DNA of 20,134 nucleotides from an uncultured Collinsella sp. (lineage in GTDB: Bacteria; Actinomycetota; Coriobacteriia; Coriobacteriales; Coriobacteriaceae): the NCBI GenBank assembly GCA_900547505.1, contig URGY01000008.1:1-20134 (forward strand). Reading direction: 5' to 3'. The position numbers were made by a program, and so were the translations under genes. Below the pieces are notes generated by a model that saw only the letters and a list, made by a program, of their open reading frames with translations, was not told the origin of the DNA and did no database searches. Shown here piece after piece: positions 1 through 7,099 of the stretch (its first letter is position 1; every line of letters begins with the position of its first letter).

Positions 1-183
1 GCTAAGGCTTCGCGTGGCGCCGCTCGCGACGAGCGCGAGCCGCGCGAGGATCGCGGTGGCGAGGGCTCGGCCGACCAGGGTCAAAAGCGCCGTCGCCGTC
101 GCCGTTCCCGCAAGCCGCGCCAGGATGGTGGCGAGGGCTCGACCCCGTCTTCGTCCGCACCACAACCGCCCGCCGGCGAATAA
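1..183 (+). CDS. C-terminal tail of a basic, probably RNA-binding protein (partial)
   Basis: Frame 1 is open from the first base to TAA at 181-183, giving 60 residues with no start in the window. The tail is low-complexity and strongly basic: acidic/Arg-mixed RDEREPREDRGG, then KRRRRRRSRKPRQ, then a Gly/Ser/Pro-rich end. Such tails are common on DEAD-box RNA helicases and other RNA-binding proteins of high-GC Gram-positives, where they bind nucleic acid nonspecifically. No catalytic domain is visible, so the helicase reading is an inference; a ribonuclease or another RNA-binding protein would fit as well. A hairpin at 247-282 follows the gene. Confidence 0.6.
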   Translation, partial: AKASRGAARDEREPREDRGGEGSADQGQKRRRRRRSRKPRQDGGEGSTPSSSAPQPPAGE

Positions 184-246
184 CGCCCGCGAGCGGATTT
201 AGCCCGCCTTGCCCCGAGCACATCGGGGTATCATAGCGCCGAATCA

Positions 247-282
247 ACAACCCTCCCTGCGACCGAACGTAGGGAGGGTTGT
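247..282 (+). terminator. 12-bp perfect hairpin between the upstream gene and comF
   Basis: ACAACCCTCCCT (247-258) pairs perfectly with AGGGAGGGTTGT (271-282) around a 12-nt loop. The sequence after it (GTCTTGAAG) is a poor U-tract, so termination would be weak. The 3' arm also contains the AGGGAGGG that acts as the ribosome site for the TTG start of comF at 286, so the same hairpin could hide that site. Confidence 0.55.
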
Positions 283-285
283 GTC

Positions 286-1092
286 TTGAAGAGCCATCTG
301 AACATATTGAGCTGTCTGCAGGGTGCCGGTGCCCTACCGTTTGCGGACGAATTGCTACCGTTTGCCGAGCGGGTGGCACGCGAGGCGCTCGAGACATTGT
401 CGCCAACACGATGCGCCGGCTGCGAGCGCGCCGGTGCGCTTATTTGCCAAGACTGCCTGGCCGCGTTCACGCTCATCGACCCACGTCATAGCTGTACCCG
501 ATGCGGCGCCCCGTTTGGGGATTTGCTGTGCACTGAGTGTTCGGTCGAGGGCACGTCCTCGGCAATGGCAGAGGCGCTCGACCGCTGCCTGGCGTGCGCC
601 GTCTATGCGCATCCGCTGCCGCGCATCATTAAAGCGTACAAGGATGCGGGCGAGCGACGTCTGGCTCCGTATCTGGCGGAGCTGCTCTACGACACCGCCC
701 TGCATGCCCAGGTCGTAGCGCCCGATCGCTACGGAGGCGTGCTGTCCGGTGCGGATGCGGTAGTGTTTGTGCCTGCGACGGTGGCAGCGTTTCGGCGGCG
801 TGGTTTTGATCATATGGAGGCTATTGCGGGCCCATTTTGCGAGCTGTCGGGTGTTCCCCTGCTCGATGCTCTCGTCAAGTACGGGCATGGCGACCAGCGC
901 GAACTCGGTCGTGAGGAGCGCCGCGAGCGTGCCCAAGGCATGTACGAGACGGTTGAGGACGTGCGCGGCCGCCGCCTGCTGCTTGTCGATGACGTTATCA
1001 CCACGGGCGCGACGATGGCCGCGGCTTCGGCGGAACTCAAGCGCGCCGGCGCCGCAGCAGTCGATGGCCTCGCTATCGCACGCGTTTGGTAG
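286..1092 (+). CDS. comF: ComF family protein (phosphoribosyltransferase-fold competence protein)
   Basis: 268 residues, normal for ComF/ComFC. The N-terminus has two zinc-ribbon-like cysteine sets, C43-x2-C46/C54-x2-C57 and C70-x2-C73/C82-x2-C85. The C-terminal half is a type I phosphoribosyltransferase fold with the PRPP-loop signature VDDVITTGAT at 234-243. The family is needed for transformation in competent bacteria, where it is a cytosolic partner of the ComFA helicase; many carriers are not known to be competent and its substrate is unsettled. The TTG start is chosen because AGGGAGGG lies 7 nt upstream. GTG at 373 is an alternative that would remove 29 residues but keep the cysteines. 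The next gene begins 10 nt downstream, so the two are probably co-transcribed. A 21-nt internal duplication (CTACCGTTTGC at 334-344 and 355-365) gives the LPFADE/LPFAER echo. Confidence 0.9.
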   Translation: MKSHLNILSCLQGAGALPFADELLPFAERVAREALETLSPTRCAGCERAGALICQDCLAAFTLIDPRHSCTRCGAPFGDLLCTECSVEGTSSAMAEALDRCLACAVYAHPLPRIIKAYKDAGERRLAPYLAELLYDTALHAQVVAPDRYGGVLSGADAVVFVPATVAAFRRRGFDHMEAIAGPFCELSGVPLLDALVKYGHGDQRELGREERRERAQGMYETVEDVRGRRLLLVDDVITTGATMAAASAELKRAGAAAVDGLAIARVW

Positions 1093-1102
1093 GGGTGGTT
1101 TT

Positions 1103-2212
1103 GTGGCAGTGAAGATTGAGCGGTGCAACGAGCCGACAGGCGAACAGCTAGCGGCTTCCGTAATCCTAACAGGCGCCTCGGCGCTACGCATGATGCGCGC
1201 CGAGCGCCGGCAGATGGGCTACATAAGCTGGAGGGACCTCAATCCCGATGAAGAGCGCCGTGTGCTGCGCACGTCGTCGCCCTCGACCGAGGACATCTAT
1301 CTTCCCGACTTGGTGCGGATTGGGGCCGCAAGTGGCGAGGTGCAAGAAGATCTTTGCTTACTGGTGGGATCTGCGGCGCAGCGCCGCCGCATGCCCGGCG
1401 TGGGCTGGTCCGTGTGTTCCGGGTTGCCTGTCGGCTCGATTCTAGAGGTGGAGCCGGGTGTATACAGTCTATCTCCCGAGGCCCTTTGCGTAGCCGTCGC
1501 ACGCGAGGTCGGCTGCATCCAGGCATTTGCCCTGGCTCAGGAGCTGTGCTCTAAGATTTCGCTGAGTGACCGCGGGAAGTATCTGCCTCCCTACACCTCG
1601 CCTGTTGCGAATAGACTTGCAAAGGACAAGGACCAGCCAGCAGATGTGGGCTACTTTGAGGTTGAGCCGGTGCTGACGCCCGATCGTCTGGCAGATTACC
1701 TCGCGGTATGCAAGGGGAACGCAGCCAAGCAGCTGCAGCGTCTGTGTCCCTATCTTTCGGAAAACCTGCGCTCACCCATGGAGTGCATCATGCTCGCCCT
1801 GTTTTCGCTTCCGTTTTCCTATGGCGGGTTTGCCTGCGGACCTTTTAAGACCGACTACAAGATTGAGTTCGATGACCGTGCGCAGGCAATCTCGGGGATG
1901 CCGCATGCAGTTTGCGATGCGTATCAGGAAGCAGCTCGGTTTGACCTGGAATACAACGGTGAGCTGGGCCATTCATCCCGGAGGGGACGTATCCATGATG
2001 AAAAGCGCAACACGGGCTTGATTACTATGGGAATCGAGGTCGCGACGGTCAACAACGAGATGCTCTGCGACATGGAAGCGATGGAAGCGCTTGCATGGCG
2101 CATGCACCAGCGTATGCGAAAGCGGTACCGGAATCGTGTCGATGCCCGCAGGAAGAAGCAAGAGGCGTTGCTTAACACGCTGCGGGCGTGTTTTGGGCTT
2201 AAGCCGGTCTAA
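1103..2212 (+). CDS. Uncharacterised protein with a Vsr/DUF559-like C-terminal region
   Basis: 369 residues from GTG 1103 (AGGGGTGG at 1091-1098 upstream); GTG 1109 is an alternative start. I do not recognise the N-terminal two thirds, which have no membrane segment or signal peptide. The C-terminus shows a pattern like the Vsr/DUF559 branch of the restriction-endonuclease fold: FDLEYN (280-285), H290, HDEKRNTGL (298-306) with D299 and R302, then GIEVATVNNEML (310-321). In DUF559 proteins the matching blocks are a beta-strand IEVDG, a His, an RD-x2-R helix and a strand ending in NNE. I recall similar C-termini in many lineage-specific Coriobacteria proteins, but nuclease activity here is only an inference. 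It lies 10 nt after comF, which hints at a shared transcript. Confidence 0.8.
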   Translation: MAVKIERCNEPTGEQLAASVILTGASALRMMRAERRQMGYISWRDLNPDEERRVLRTSSPSTEDIYLPDLVRIGAASGEVQEDLCLLVGSAAQRRRMPGVGWSVCSGLPVGSILEVEPGVYSLSPEALCVAVAREVGCIQAFALAQELCSKISLSDRGKYLPPYTSPVANRLAKDKDQPADVGYFEVEPVLTPDRLADYLAVCKGNAAKQLQRLCPYLSENLRSPMECIMLALFSLPFSYGGFACGPFKTDYKIEFDDRAQAISGMPHAVCDAYQEAARFDLEYNGELGHSSRRGRIHDEKRNTGLITMGIEVATVNNEMLCDMEAMEALAWRMHQRMRKRYRNRVDARRKKQEALLNTLRACFGLKPV

Positions 2213-2241
2213 TTCGCGTCGAAAATAGAGGGTTAATCATA

Positions 2242-2468
2242 TGCCCTGGCCATAATATGGCAAATATGAGTACTGTCACTAAATCAATAACAGCAAAATC
2301 AAGGAATTTAGGACTCGGAGGCGGCGTAAAGTAAGAAGATAATAAACAAATGTAGAATAACTAAGCATCAGGTTGGCGACACTGAGCGCAAAATCTGTCC
2401 GAGAGGCCAAAATTGCCTGTTACTAAATTGGTGGCAGTACTCATATTTGCCATATTTTGGCCGGGGCA
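2242..2468. repeat. MITE-like element with 38-bp terminal inverted repeats
   Basis: The left arm (2242-2279) and the reverse complement of the right arm (2431-2468) match at 35 of 38 positions; both contain AATATGGCAAATATGAGTAC. Weaker similarity continues inward for about 25 nt (AATAACAG-CAAAAT against AGTAACAGGCAATTT). The interior is AT-rich and non-coding, unlike the GC-rich flanks. The total of 227 bp and absence of a gene fit a miniature inverted-repeat element or a very long hairpin. No clean target duplication is visible next to the arms. An 11-bp direct repeat (GCAAAATCTGT at 2388-2398 and 2546-2556) is not placed as a target duplication should be. Confidence 0.7.
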
Positions 2469-2483
2469 CCCTAAGAAGGACGC

Positions 2484-2512
2484 CCCGGAGCTCCCCGTAG
2501 GGGAGCTCCGGG
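2484..2512. terminator. Strong GC hairpin, possible terminator
   Basis: CCCGGAGCTCCCC (2484-2496) pairs perfectly with GGGGAGCTCCGGG (2500-2512) around a 3-nt loop. The sequence after it (CTTCATA) is only weakly U-rich. It may end the comF transcript, or be part of the adjacent repeat. A related GGGGAGC-type stem occurs in the terminator at 4048-4081. Confidence 0.5.
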
Positions 2513-2584
2513 CTTCATAGGGGCACGAATAGCCCACTCCGACCTGCAAAATCTGTGCGCACGATGCGAATGACGCCCTTAACC

Positions 2585-2613
2585 TTAAACTTTAGCTTGA
2601 ACTTAGCTATAAT
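2585..2613 (+). promoter_or_regulatory. Promoter with consensus -10, upstream of the noncoding RNA region
   Basis: A perfect TATAAT (2608-2613) sits 17 nt after a weak -35, TTAAAC (2585-2590). The surrounding sequence is AT-rich compared with the flanks. A start near 2620 would make an approximately 320-nt leader or RNA before the lipoprotein gene. Confidence 0.6.
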
Positions 2614-2619
2614 GCGCTA

Positions 2620-2940
2620 CGTTCCTACCAGGCTGTGGTTGCGGACGGACGAAATGCCCGTCCTAGTCCAAGACAGACGCGGTCAAAGGGATCCACGTAA
2701 GCGACCGCGTGCGCGCGGCGCGATCATGGCGCGTCCTAGATGTAAGCCGCACCGTCCGTTCTACTTTCTTTGGGGCAATACCGCCTCGCGGGCGAGCGGG
2801 TCAGTCGTGAAGGTGGCTGCGGCCTCCCGAGCAAACACCCCGGTGCGCAAGTGTGGGGTCAAATACCAGGTCAGCTGGTGGGAACAACCTGATATTCCGC
2901 GCAACGCACGGATCGTATACGACACAGAAGGCAGGGTAGT
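2620..2940 (+). ncRNA. Candidate structured noncoding RNA, possibly raiA-motif
   Basis: About 320 nt follow a TATAAT promoter and hold no convincing gene. The ends can pair: CTACC (2625-2629) with GGTAG (2935-2939), then CTGT (2633-2636) with ACAG (2924-2927), giving a closing helix with an internal loop. Inside are GGACGG/CCGTCC (2643-2648/2658-2663, 9-nt loop), ACGCGGTC/GACCGCGT (2677-2684/2703-2710), ACCCC/GGGGT (2837-2841/2855-2859) and ACCAG/CTGGT (2865-2869/2875-2879). GGACGG can alternatively pair with CCGTCC at 2752-2757. From memory, the raiA-motif RNA family of Firmicutes and Actinobacteria lies near raiA and comFC genes, and both flank this region. The family name is an inference from context; the structure is what I see. 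A long leader of the lipoprotein gene is the main alternative. Confidence 0.5.
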
Positions 2941-2962
2941 GGACATGGTGAGGGGCAGCTTG

Positions 2963-3970
2963 ATGCACGCGGCTCGGTTAGGTGCTGGGACCGCAGCGGT
3001 CATCGCCGTTTTGGGCCTGAGCGGATGCGCGTTCAACCCGCTGTCTACGTTCACGACTCCCACAATCGACCAGATCGAGTACGAGACCGTCACGCCGGCG
3101 GTGTCGGACGATGCCCTGGTCACTCCCGGAACCCTGACGGTCGCCCTCGATACTTCCGATGCGCCGCAGGCAATGCAGGGCGCCGACGGCGAGCTCACGG
3201 GATATGCGGTCGACGCCGCCCGCGCCCTCGCAAGCCGCATGGGCCTTAAGGTCGCCTTTGTCGATGCGTCCTCGGCAGGTTCCGCGCTCGGCGACAAAAA
3301 GGCCGATATCTTTATCGGCGAGATTAACTCCACGGACGGGGACATTAGCTCGCTCGGCACCTGCCTGTACGATGCCACTTCCGTGTTCGGTAAAACTAGC
3401 GATGGTGGGTCGCTAAGCGTTTCCACCGATACCCTTAACGCGTCTACTCTGGGTGTCCAAATGTCCTCGGCCTCGCAGGAGGCGCTTGCTAAGCAGAGCA
3501 TCACCGCCAACCAAAAGACCTACTCCAACATCAACGAGTGCTTTGAGGCGCTCGAGTCCGGCGAGGTCGACTATGTGATCTGCGACTCCACGGCCGGCGG
3601 CTACCTTGCACGCCTGATGAGCGAGGTCTCCTATGTCGGTGCGCTCGAGGCGCCCTCGACGCTTGGTGTTGCGGGCCTCTCATCCAATGACGAACTGTGC
3701 CGTGCCGTGAGCGATGCCCTCGACGGTATTACGGCCGACGGCACGCTCGAGGCGGTCCACTCTGTCTGGTATGGCACGATGCCTTACGACCTCACCACTA
3801 AGACGGTTTCGGGCGCTAACGTGCAGCCAGGCGACTCTGAGTCCAGTGAGACCATGTCCTCCGGCGGCGAGTCCTCCGATTCCAACAATGAGACCGCATC
3901 CTCCGAGGACAAATCGTCCAGCCAGGAAGCCACCATCACCGACGACGACATTAACAAACTCAATAGCTAG
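2963..3970 (+). CDS. Lipoprotein, family 3 solute-binding-protein-like
   Basis: 335 residues from ATG 2963. A type II signal peptide ends in the lipobox LSGC with Cys22. The mature part from about residue 55 resembles family 3 substrate-binding proteins of polar amino-acid ABC transporters: TPGTLTVALDTSDAP, then GELTGYAVDAARALASRMGL, then a KADIFIGE strand, and a second lobe with ALESGEVDYVICDS. The last 60 or so residues are a Ser/Glu/Asp-rich disordered tail. The start is chosen because GAGGGG (2950-2955) lies 7 nt upstream; ATG 2945 would add six residues including a rare AGG codon. No permease or ATPase gene is adjacent, so it may be an orphan sensor or a binding protein for a distant transporter. 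It exits the cell and is lipid-anchored. Confidence 0.85.
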   Translation: MHAARLGAGTAAVIAVLGLSGCAFNPLSTFTTPTIDQIEYETVTPAVSDDALVTPGTLTVALDTSDAPQAMQGADGELTGYAVDAARALASRMGLKVAFVDASSAGSALGDKKADIFIGEINSTDGDISSLGTCLYDATSVFGKTSDGGSLSVSTDTLNASTLGVQMSSASQEALAKQSITANQKTYSNINECFEALESGEVDYVICDSTAGGYLARLMSEVSYVGALEAPSTLGVAGLSSNDELCRAVSDALDGITADGTLEAVHSVWYGTMPYDLTTKTVSGANVQPGDSESSETMSSGGESSDSNNETASSEDKSSSQEATITDDDINKLNS

Positions 3971-4047
3971 TTATTAGCTAGTTATTGCTAGGGGTGGTGT
4001 CTCCTATACGTTGGAAAGGACACTTCTCCACGGTTTCAACACGCACT

Positions 4048-4081
4048 GCCGGGCTTCCCCAATAGGGGAGCCCGGCTTTTT
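4048..4081 (+). terminator. Intrinsic terminator after the lipoprotein gene
   Basis: GCCGGGCTTCCCC (4048-4060) and GGGGAGCCCGGC (4065-4076) form a 12-bp stem with one bulged T and an AATA loop, followed by TTTTT (4077-4081). Confidence 0.9.
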
Positions 4082-4298
4082 CATCCCAATAAAACCAGCA
4101 GGTCAAAGCCAATTTTCGGGACCAAATACAAAGTCGCCGACGCCCTCCTATAGCGCACTTTGCCACAGAAAAGTGCGAGACTTCGGTATGCGGTATCAAG
4201 CAATCGTTATTCGGGTCTTTAGGAATCCGCGTGATTAAATGCACGGCAATGGGTACATAGCCAGTACAGTAAGTCCCCGAGGCAGATTGGAGCCACGT
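4082..4298 (+). promoter_or_regulatory. Leader of raiA with an 8-bp hairpin
   Basis: Together with the terminator, this completes a 328-base gap without a gene. It contains a perfect hairpin, CGCACTTT (4154-4161) / AAAGTGCG (4170-4177) with loop GCCACAGA. A TATAGC (4149-4154) just before it could be a -10, but no matching -35 is visible. A promoter for raiA must lie here, because a strong terminator precedes it, but I cannot place it with confidence. Confidence 0.35.
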
Positions 4299-4883
4299 AT
4301 GGATATCAAGGTTTCTGGACGCAAGACGACGGTAACCGATGCTCTGCGTGCGCATGTGGATGAGAAGATCGGCGAGGCGCTCAAGGTTTTCGATATCGAG
4401 CCCATGACGGTCGACGTTGTACTTCGCTATGAGAAGAACCCCTCGAACCCCAACCCGGCAATCGTCGAGGTTACGGTTCGTGCCCGCGGTTCGGTGATTC
4501 GCGTTGCCGAGCACGGTGCAGATATGTACGCCGCCATCGACCTCTCCGCCGATAAGGTCACCCGCCAGCTGCGCAAGTTCAAGACCAAGGTCGTGGACAA
4601 CCGCCAGGGCGGTGCCAGCGCCGCGGATGTCGCACCGGTCGAGCGCGTTGAGGATCTGGCCGACCTGCTGCTGCCCGAGGAAGAGGACGACCTGCTCGTC
4701 CGCGAGAAGGTTATCGACGTCACCCCGATGACTGAGGAGCAGGCGCTGGTGCAGACAGATCTGCTGGGCCACGACTTCTACGTGTTCGAGAACGCGACGA
4801 CTGGCCTCATCAATGTGGTGTATCACCGTAAGAATGGTGGATATGGCATCATCAAGCCCCGCATCGAAACACTTGACGAGTAA
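4299..4883 (+). CDS. raiA: Ribosome hibernation-promoting factor, long form (HPF/RaiA)
   Basis: 194 residues, the long-form HPF length. The N-terminal domain (about 1-100) has the S30AE pattern: MDIKVSGRKTTVTDALRAHV, then VEVTVRARGSVIRVAEHGADMYAAID and a basic helix KVTRQLRKFKTK. An acidic linker follows, then the C-terminal dimerisation domain (about 140-194) with ALVQTDLLGHDFYVFENATT and YHRKNGGYGIIKP. In stationary phase this protein binds the decoding centre of the 30S subunit and its C-terminal domain joins two 70S ribosomes into an inactive 100S dimer. Start ATG 4299 has GGAG at 4289-4292, 6 nt upstream; the frame is open to 4239 but the upstream residues do not fit the family. A terminator follows. 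Confidence 0.95.
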   Translation: MDIKVSGRKTTVTDALRAHVDEKIGEALKVFDIEPMTVDVVLRYEKNPSNPNPAIVEVTVRARGSVIRVAEHGADMYAAIDLSADKVTRQLRKFKTKVVDNRQGGASAADVAPVERVEDLADLLLPEEEDDLLVREKVIDVTPMTEEQALVQTDLLGHDFYVFENATTGLINVVYHRKNGGYGIIKPRIETLDE

Positions 4884-4887
4884 AATA

Positions 4888-4909
4888 CGTTAACTTGCAT
4901 GAGTTAACG
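4888..4909. repeat. 8-bp perfect inverted repeat after raiA
   Basis: CGTTAACT (4888-4895) and AGTTAACG (4902-4909) flank TGCATG. It begins 4 nt after the raiA stop and just ahead of the terminator. It may be a second mRNA hairpin protecting the 3' end, or a protein-binding palindrome for the degV promoter region. Confidence 0.5.
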
Positions 4910-4912
4910 GTT

Positions 4913-4944
4913 GGCGGCCATCCCATGCGGGTGGCCGCCTTTTT
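4913..4944 (+). terminator. Intrinsic terminator after raiA
   Basis: GGCGGCCATCC (4913-4923) pairs with GGGTGGCCGCC (4929-4939), including one G-T pair, around a 5-nt loop, followed by TTTTT (4940-4944). It ends only 18 nt before the degV start codon. Confidence 0.9.
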
Positions 4945-4962
4945 ACGTAAGGAGTCGCTTTG

Positions 4963-5916
4963 ATGGACAAGGCCGCATCCGCCGGTCATTCGGACCGTTG
5001 CCGCATCGTCGTCGATACCTGCTGCGACTTTAGCCCCGAGGTCGCCGCGAACCTCGATGTCGATATCCTGGGTTTCCCCTTCATTATCGATGGCGAGGAG
5101 CGCACGGATGACATCTGGTCGAGCATCACACCCAAGGAGTTCTACGACCGCATGCGCGCCGGTGCCCGCGTGTCCACCTCGGCTGTGTCGCTCGGTCGCT
5201 ATATCGAGTTCTTTACCGAGTGCGCCAAAGAGGGCACGCCCACGGTCTACCTGTGCTTTACCTCGGCGCTGTCGTCGAGCTACAACTCCGCGTGCCAGGC
5301 GGCGGACGCCGTGCGCGCCGAGTATCCCGATTTTGAGCTCTACGTGGTCGACAACGCTCTGCCCTGCGCGACCGGCGCGCTCTTGGCGCTCGAGGCCGTG
5401 CGTCAGCGTTCGGCGGGACTGACCGCCAAGCAGCTGGTCGATTGGGCAAACGAGGCAAAGACCTATGTCCACGGCTACTTTACGCTCGAGAGCTTTGACG
5501 CGCTGGCTGCCGGCGGCCGCATTCCGCCCGCGGCGGCACAGCTCACGGCAAAGCTCGACGTCAAACCCGAGCTGTCCTACGACCTGGCCGGCTCGCTGTC
5601 GCTGATCGGCGTCAACCGCGGCCGCAAGAAGGCGCTCAAGTCCATCCTCAAGTCGTTCCGCGAGAACTACGTGCCCGATCGCACCATGCCCATCGCCATC
5701 ATGACGGCCGATGCCGAGAAGGACGGTGATTGGCTCGAGGCCGCCATTCGCAAGGAGGAAGGCTGCGCCGACGTCACCATCATCCGTAGTTCCGTCGGTC
5801 CCACCATTGGCTCGCACGTGGGCCCCGGCATGGTGGCCTGCGCGTTTTGGGGCAAGAACCGTGCCGAGAAAGCCTCGCTTTCCGACCGCATCGCGCGCCG
5901 TGTGCGCGGTGAGTAG
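4963..5916 (+). CDS. DegV family fatty-acid-binding protein
   Basis: 317 residues, slightly long for DegV. Family landmarks in order: IVVDTCCDFSPE near the N-terminus (usually DSTADLP), VSTSAVSLGRY (the Ser/Thr loop that holds the fatty-acid carboxylate), YLCFTSALSSSYNSA, YFTLESFDALAAGGRIPPAA, and the C-terminal GPTIGSHVGPGMVACAFWG with the conserved His. DegV/FakB proteins carry a fatty acid for phosphorylation by FakA and phospholipid synthesis; no FakA partner is visible here, so the exact lipid role is an inference. ATG 4963 is chosen because AAGGAG (4949-4954) lies 8 nt upstream. Confidence 0.93.
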   Translation: MDKAASAGHSDRCRIVVDTCCDFSPEVAANLDVDILGFPFIIDGEERTDDIWSSITPKEFYDRMRAGARVSTSAVSLGRYIEFFTECAKEGTPTVYLCFTSALSSSYNSACQAADAVRAEYPDFELYVVDNALPCATGALLALEAVRQRSAGLTAKQLVDWANEAKTYVHGYFTLESFDALAAGGRIPPAAAQLTAKLDVKPELSYDLAGSLSLIGVNRGRKKALKSILKSFRENYVPDRTMPIAIMTADAEKDGDWLEAAIRKEEGCADVTIIRSSVGPTIGSHVGPGMVACAFWGKNRAEKASLSDRIARRVRGE

Positions 5917-6014
5917 ACAGGCGCTGCGGCTGCAAGTGCCCTCAAGTCACGGCCGAAACGCTGGCACCGAGTATTTAACCTGGTAACAACACCCAACCCA
6001 AAAGGAAAGGTTTC

Positions 6015-7094
6015 ATGGCAAACAAGCTCTCCGTCGCATTTATCGGCACCGGAATCATGGGTGCCCCCATCGCCGGCCACATCCTGGACGCCGGCTATCC
6101 CGTCACGGTCAATAACCGCACCAAGTCCAAGGCCGCCACGCTTATCGAGCGCGGCGCCGTCTGGGCCGATACGCCGGCCGACGCCGTGGCTAACGCCGAT
6201 GTCGTCTTTACCATGGTGGGTTATCCCTCCGAGGTCGAGGAGCTCTATCTGGCGGGCAACGGCCTGCTTGCGTGCACCAAGCCGGGCGCGGTCTTGATCG
6301 ACCTCACCACGAGCTCGCCCGAGCTCGCCCGTGACATTGCCGAGGCCGCCCAGGTCTCCGGTCGCATGGCGTTTGACTGCCCCGTCACCGGCGGCGAGTC
6401 GGGCGCTATCGCCGGTACGCTCACGGCTATCGTGGGCGCTACCGAGAACGACATCGCGCCGGCCCGCGACATCCTTGCCACCTTTGCGGCCAACATCTGC
6501 TGCTTCGACGGCGCCGGTAAGGGCCAGGCTGCCAAGCTTGCCAACCAGGTGTCGCTGGGCGCCTGCATGGTCGGCATGGCAGACGCCATGGCGTTTGCCG
6601 AGCTGAGCGGCCTCGATCTGGAGAAGACCCGTCAGATGATCCTGGGCGGTACCGGCAAGTCCGGCGCCATGGAGAGCCTGGCGCCCAAGGCGCTCGACGG
6701 CGACTACAAGCCCGGCTTTATGGTTGAGCACTTCATCAAGGACCTGCGCCTGGCGCTCGCTTACGCCGACGATCGCGAGCTCGCGCTGCCCGGTGCCGAC
6801 GTGGCCTTTACGCTCTACGACATGCTCGACGCCATTGGTGGCGCCAAGCTGGGCACCCAGGCCATCACGGTCCTCTACAAGGAGGAGGCCGACGCCATCG
6901 CCGCCGGTCTGGACTGGTCGCAGTATCGTCCCGAGGAGCACGGTGCTCACGAGGAAGGCTGCGGTTGCGGCGAGCATGGCGACGACCACGAGTGCGGTTG
7001 TGGCCACCACCATGGCGAGGACCACGAGTGCTGCGGCGGCCACGGCCATGACGACGGCCACGAGTGCTGCTGCGGCCACCATCACGGGGAGTAG
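6015..7094 (+). CDS. NAD(P)-dependent beta-hydroxyacid dehydrogenase family protein with His/Cys-rich tail
   Basis: 359 residues; the first ~300 are a standard member of the 3-hydroxyisobutyrate/tartronate-semialdehyde reductase family. The Rossmann motif is FIGTGIMGAP (G11, G13, G16). The substrate loop is DCPVTGGESGA (121-131), and catalytic Lys174 lies in GKGQAAKLANQ. The family oxidises or reduces small beta-hydroxyacids in the cytosol; the substrate here is unknown. Residues 309-359 are unusual: 14 His and 9 Cys in 51 residues, in three loose repeats of the type DHEC-C-GHHHGE. Such a tail should bind Zn, Ni or Cu strongly. The ribosome site AAAGGAAAGG precedes ATG 6015. It is the first gene of a four-gene cluster. 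Confidence 0.92.
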   Translation: MANKLSVAFIGTGIMGAPIAGHILDAGYPVTVNNRTKSKAATLIERGAVWADTPADAVANADVVFTMVGYPSEVEELYLAGNGLLACTKPGAVLIDLTTSSPELARDIAEAAQVSGRMAFDCPVTGGESGAIAGTLTAIVGATENDIAPARDILATFAANICCFDGAGKGQAAKLANQVSLGACMVGMADAMAFAELSGLDLEKTRQMILGGTGKSGAMESLAPKALDGDYKPGFMVEHFIKDLRLALAYADDRELALPGADVAFTLYDMLDAIGGAKLGTQAITVLYKEEADAIAAGLDWSQYRPEEHGAHEEGCGCGEHGDDHECGCGHHHGEDHECCGGHGHDDGHECCCGHHHGE

Positions 7095-7099
7095 CGCCC

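Noticed and set aside
2865..2879. ACCAGGTCAG, reminiscent of the SRP RNA apical region.
   Set aside because: The GGAAGGAAGCAG core of SRP RNA does not follow; here the segment simply forms an ACCAG/CTGGT hairpin.
2555..2962. Extension of the lipoprotein reading frame upstream to 2555.
   Set aside because: The added part crosses a TATAAT promoter, has codons unlike the other genes, and would place the signal peptide in the middle of the protein. The lipobox and GAGGGG site fix the start at 2963.
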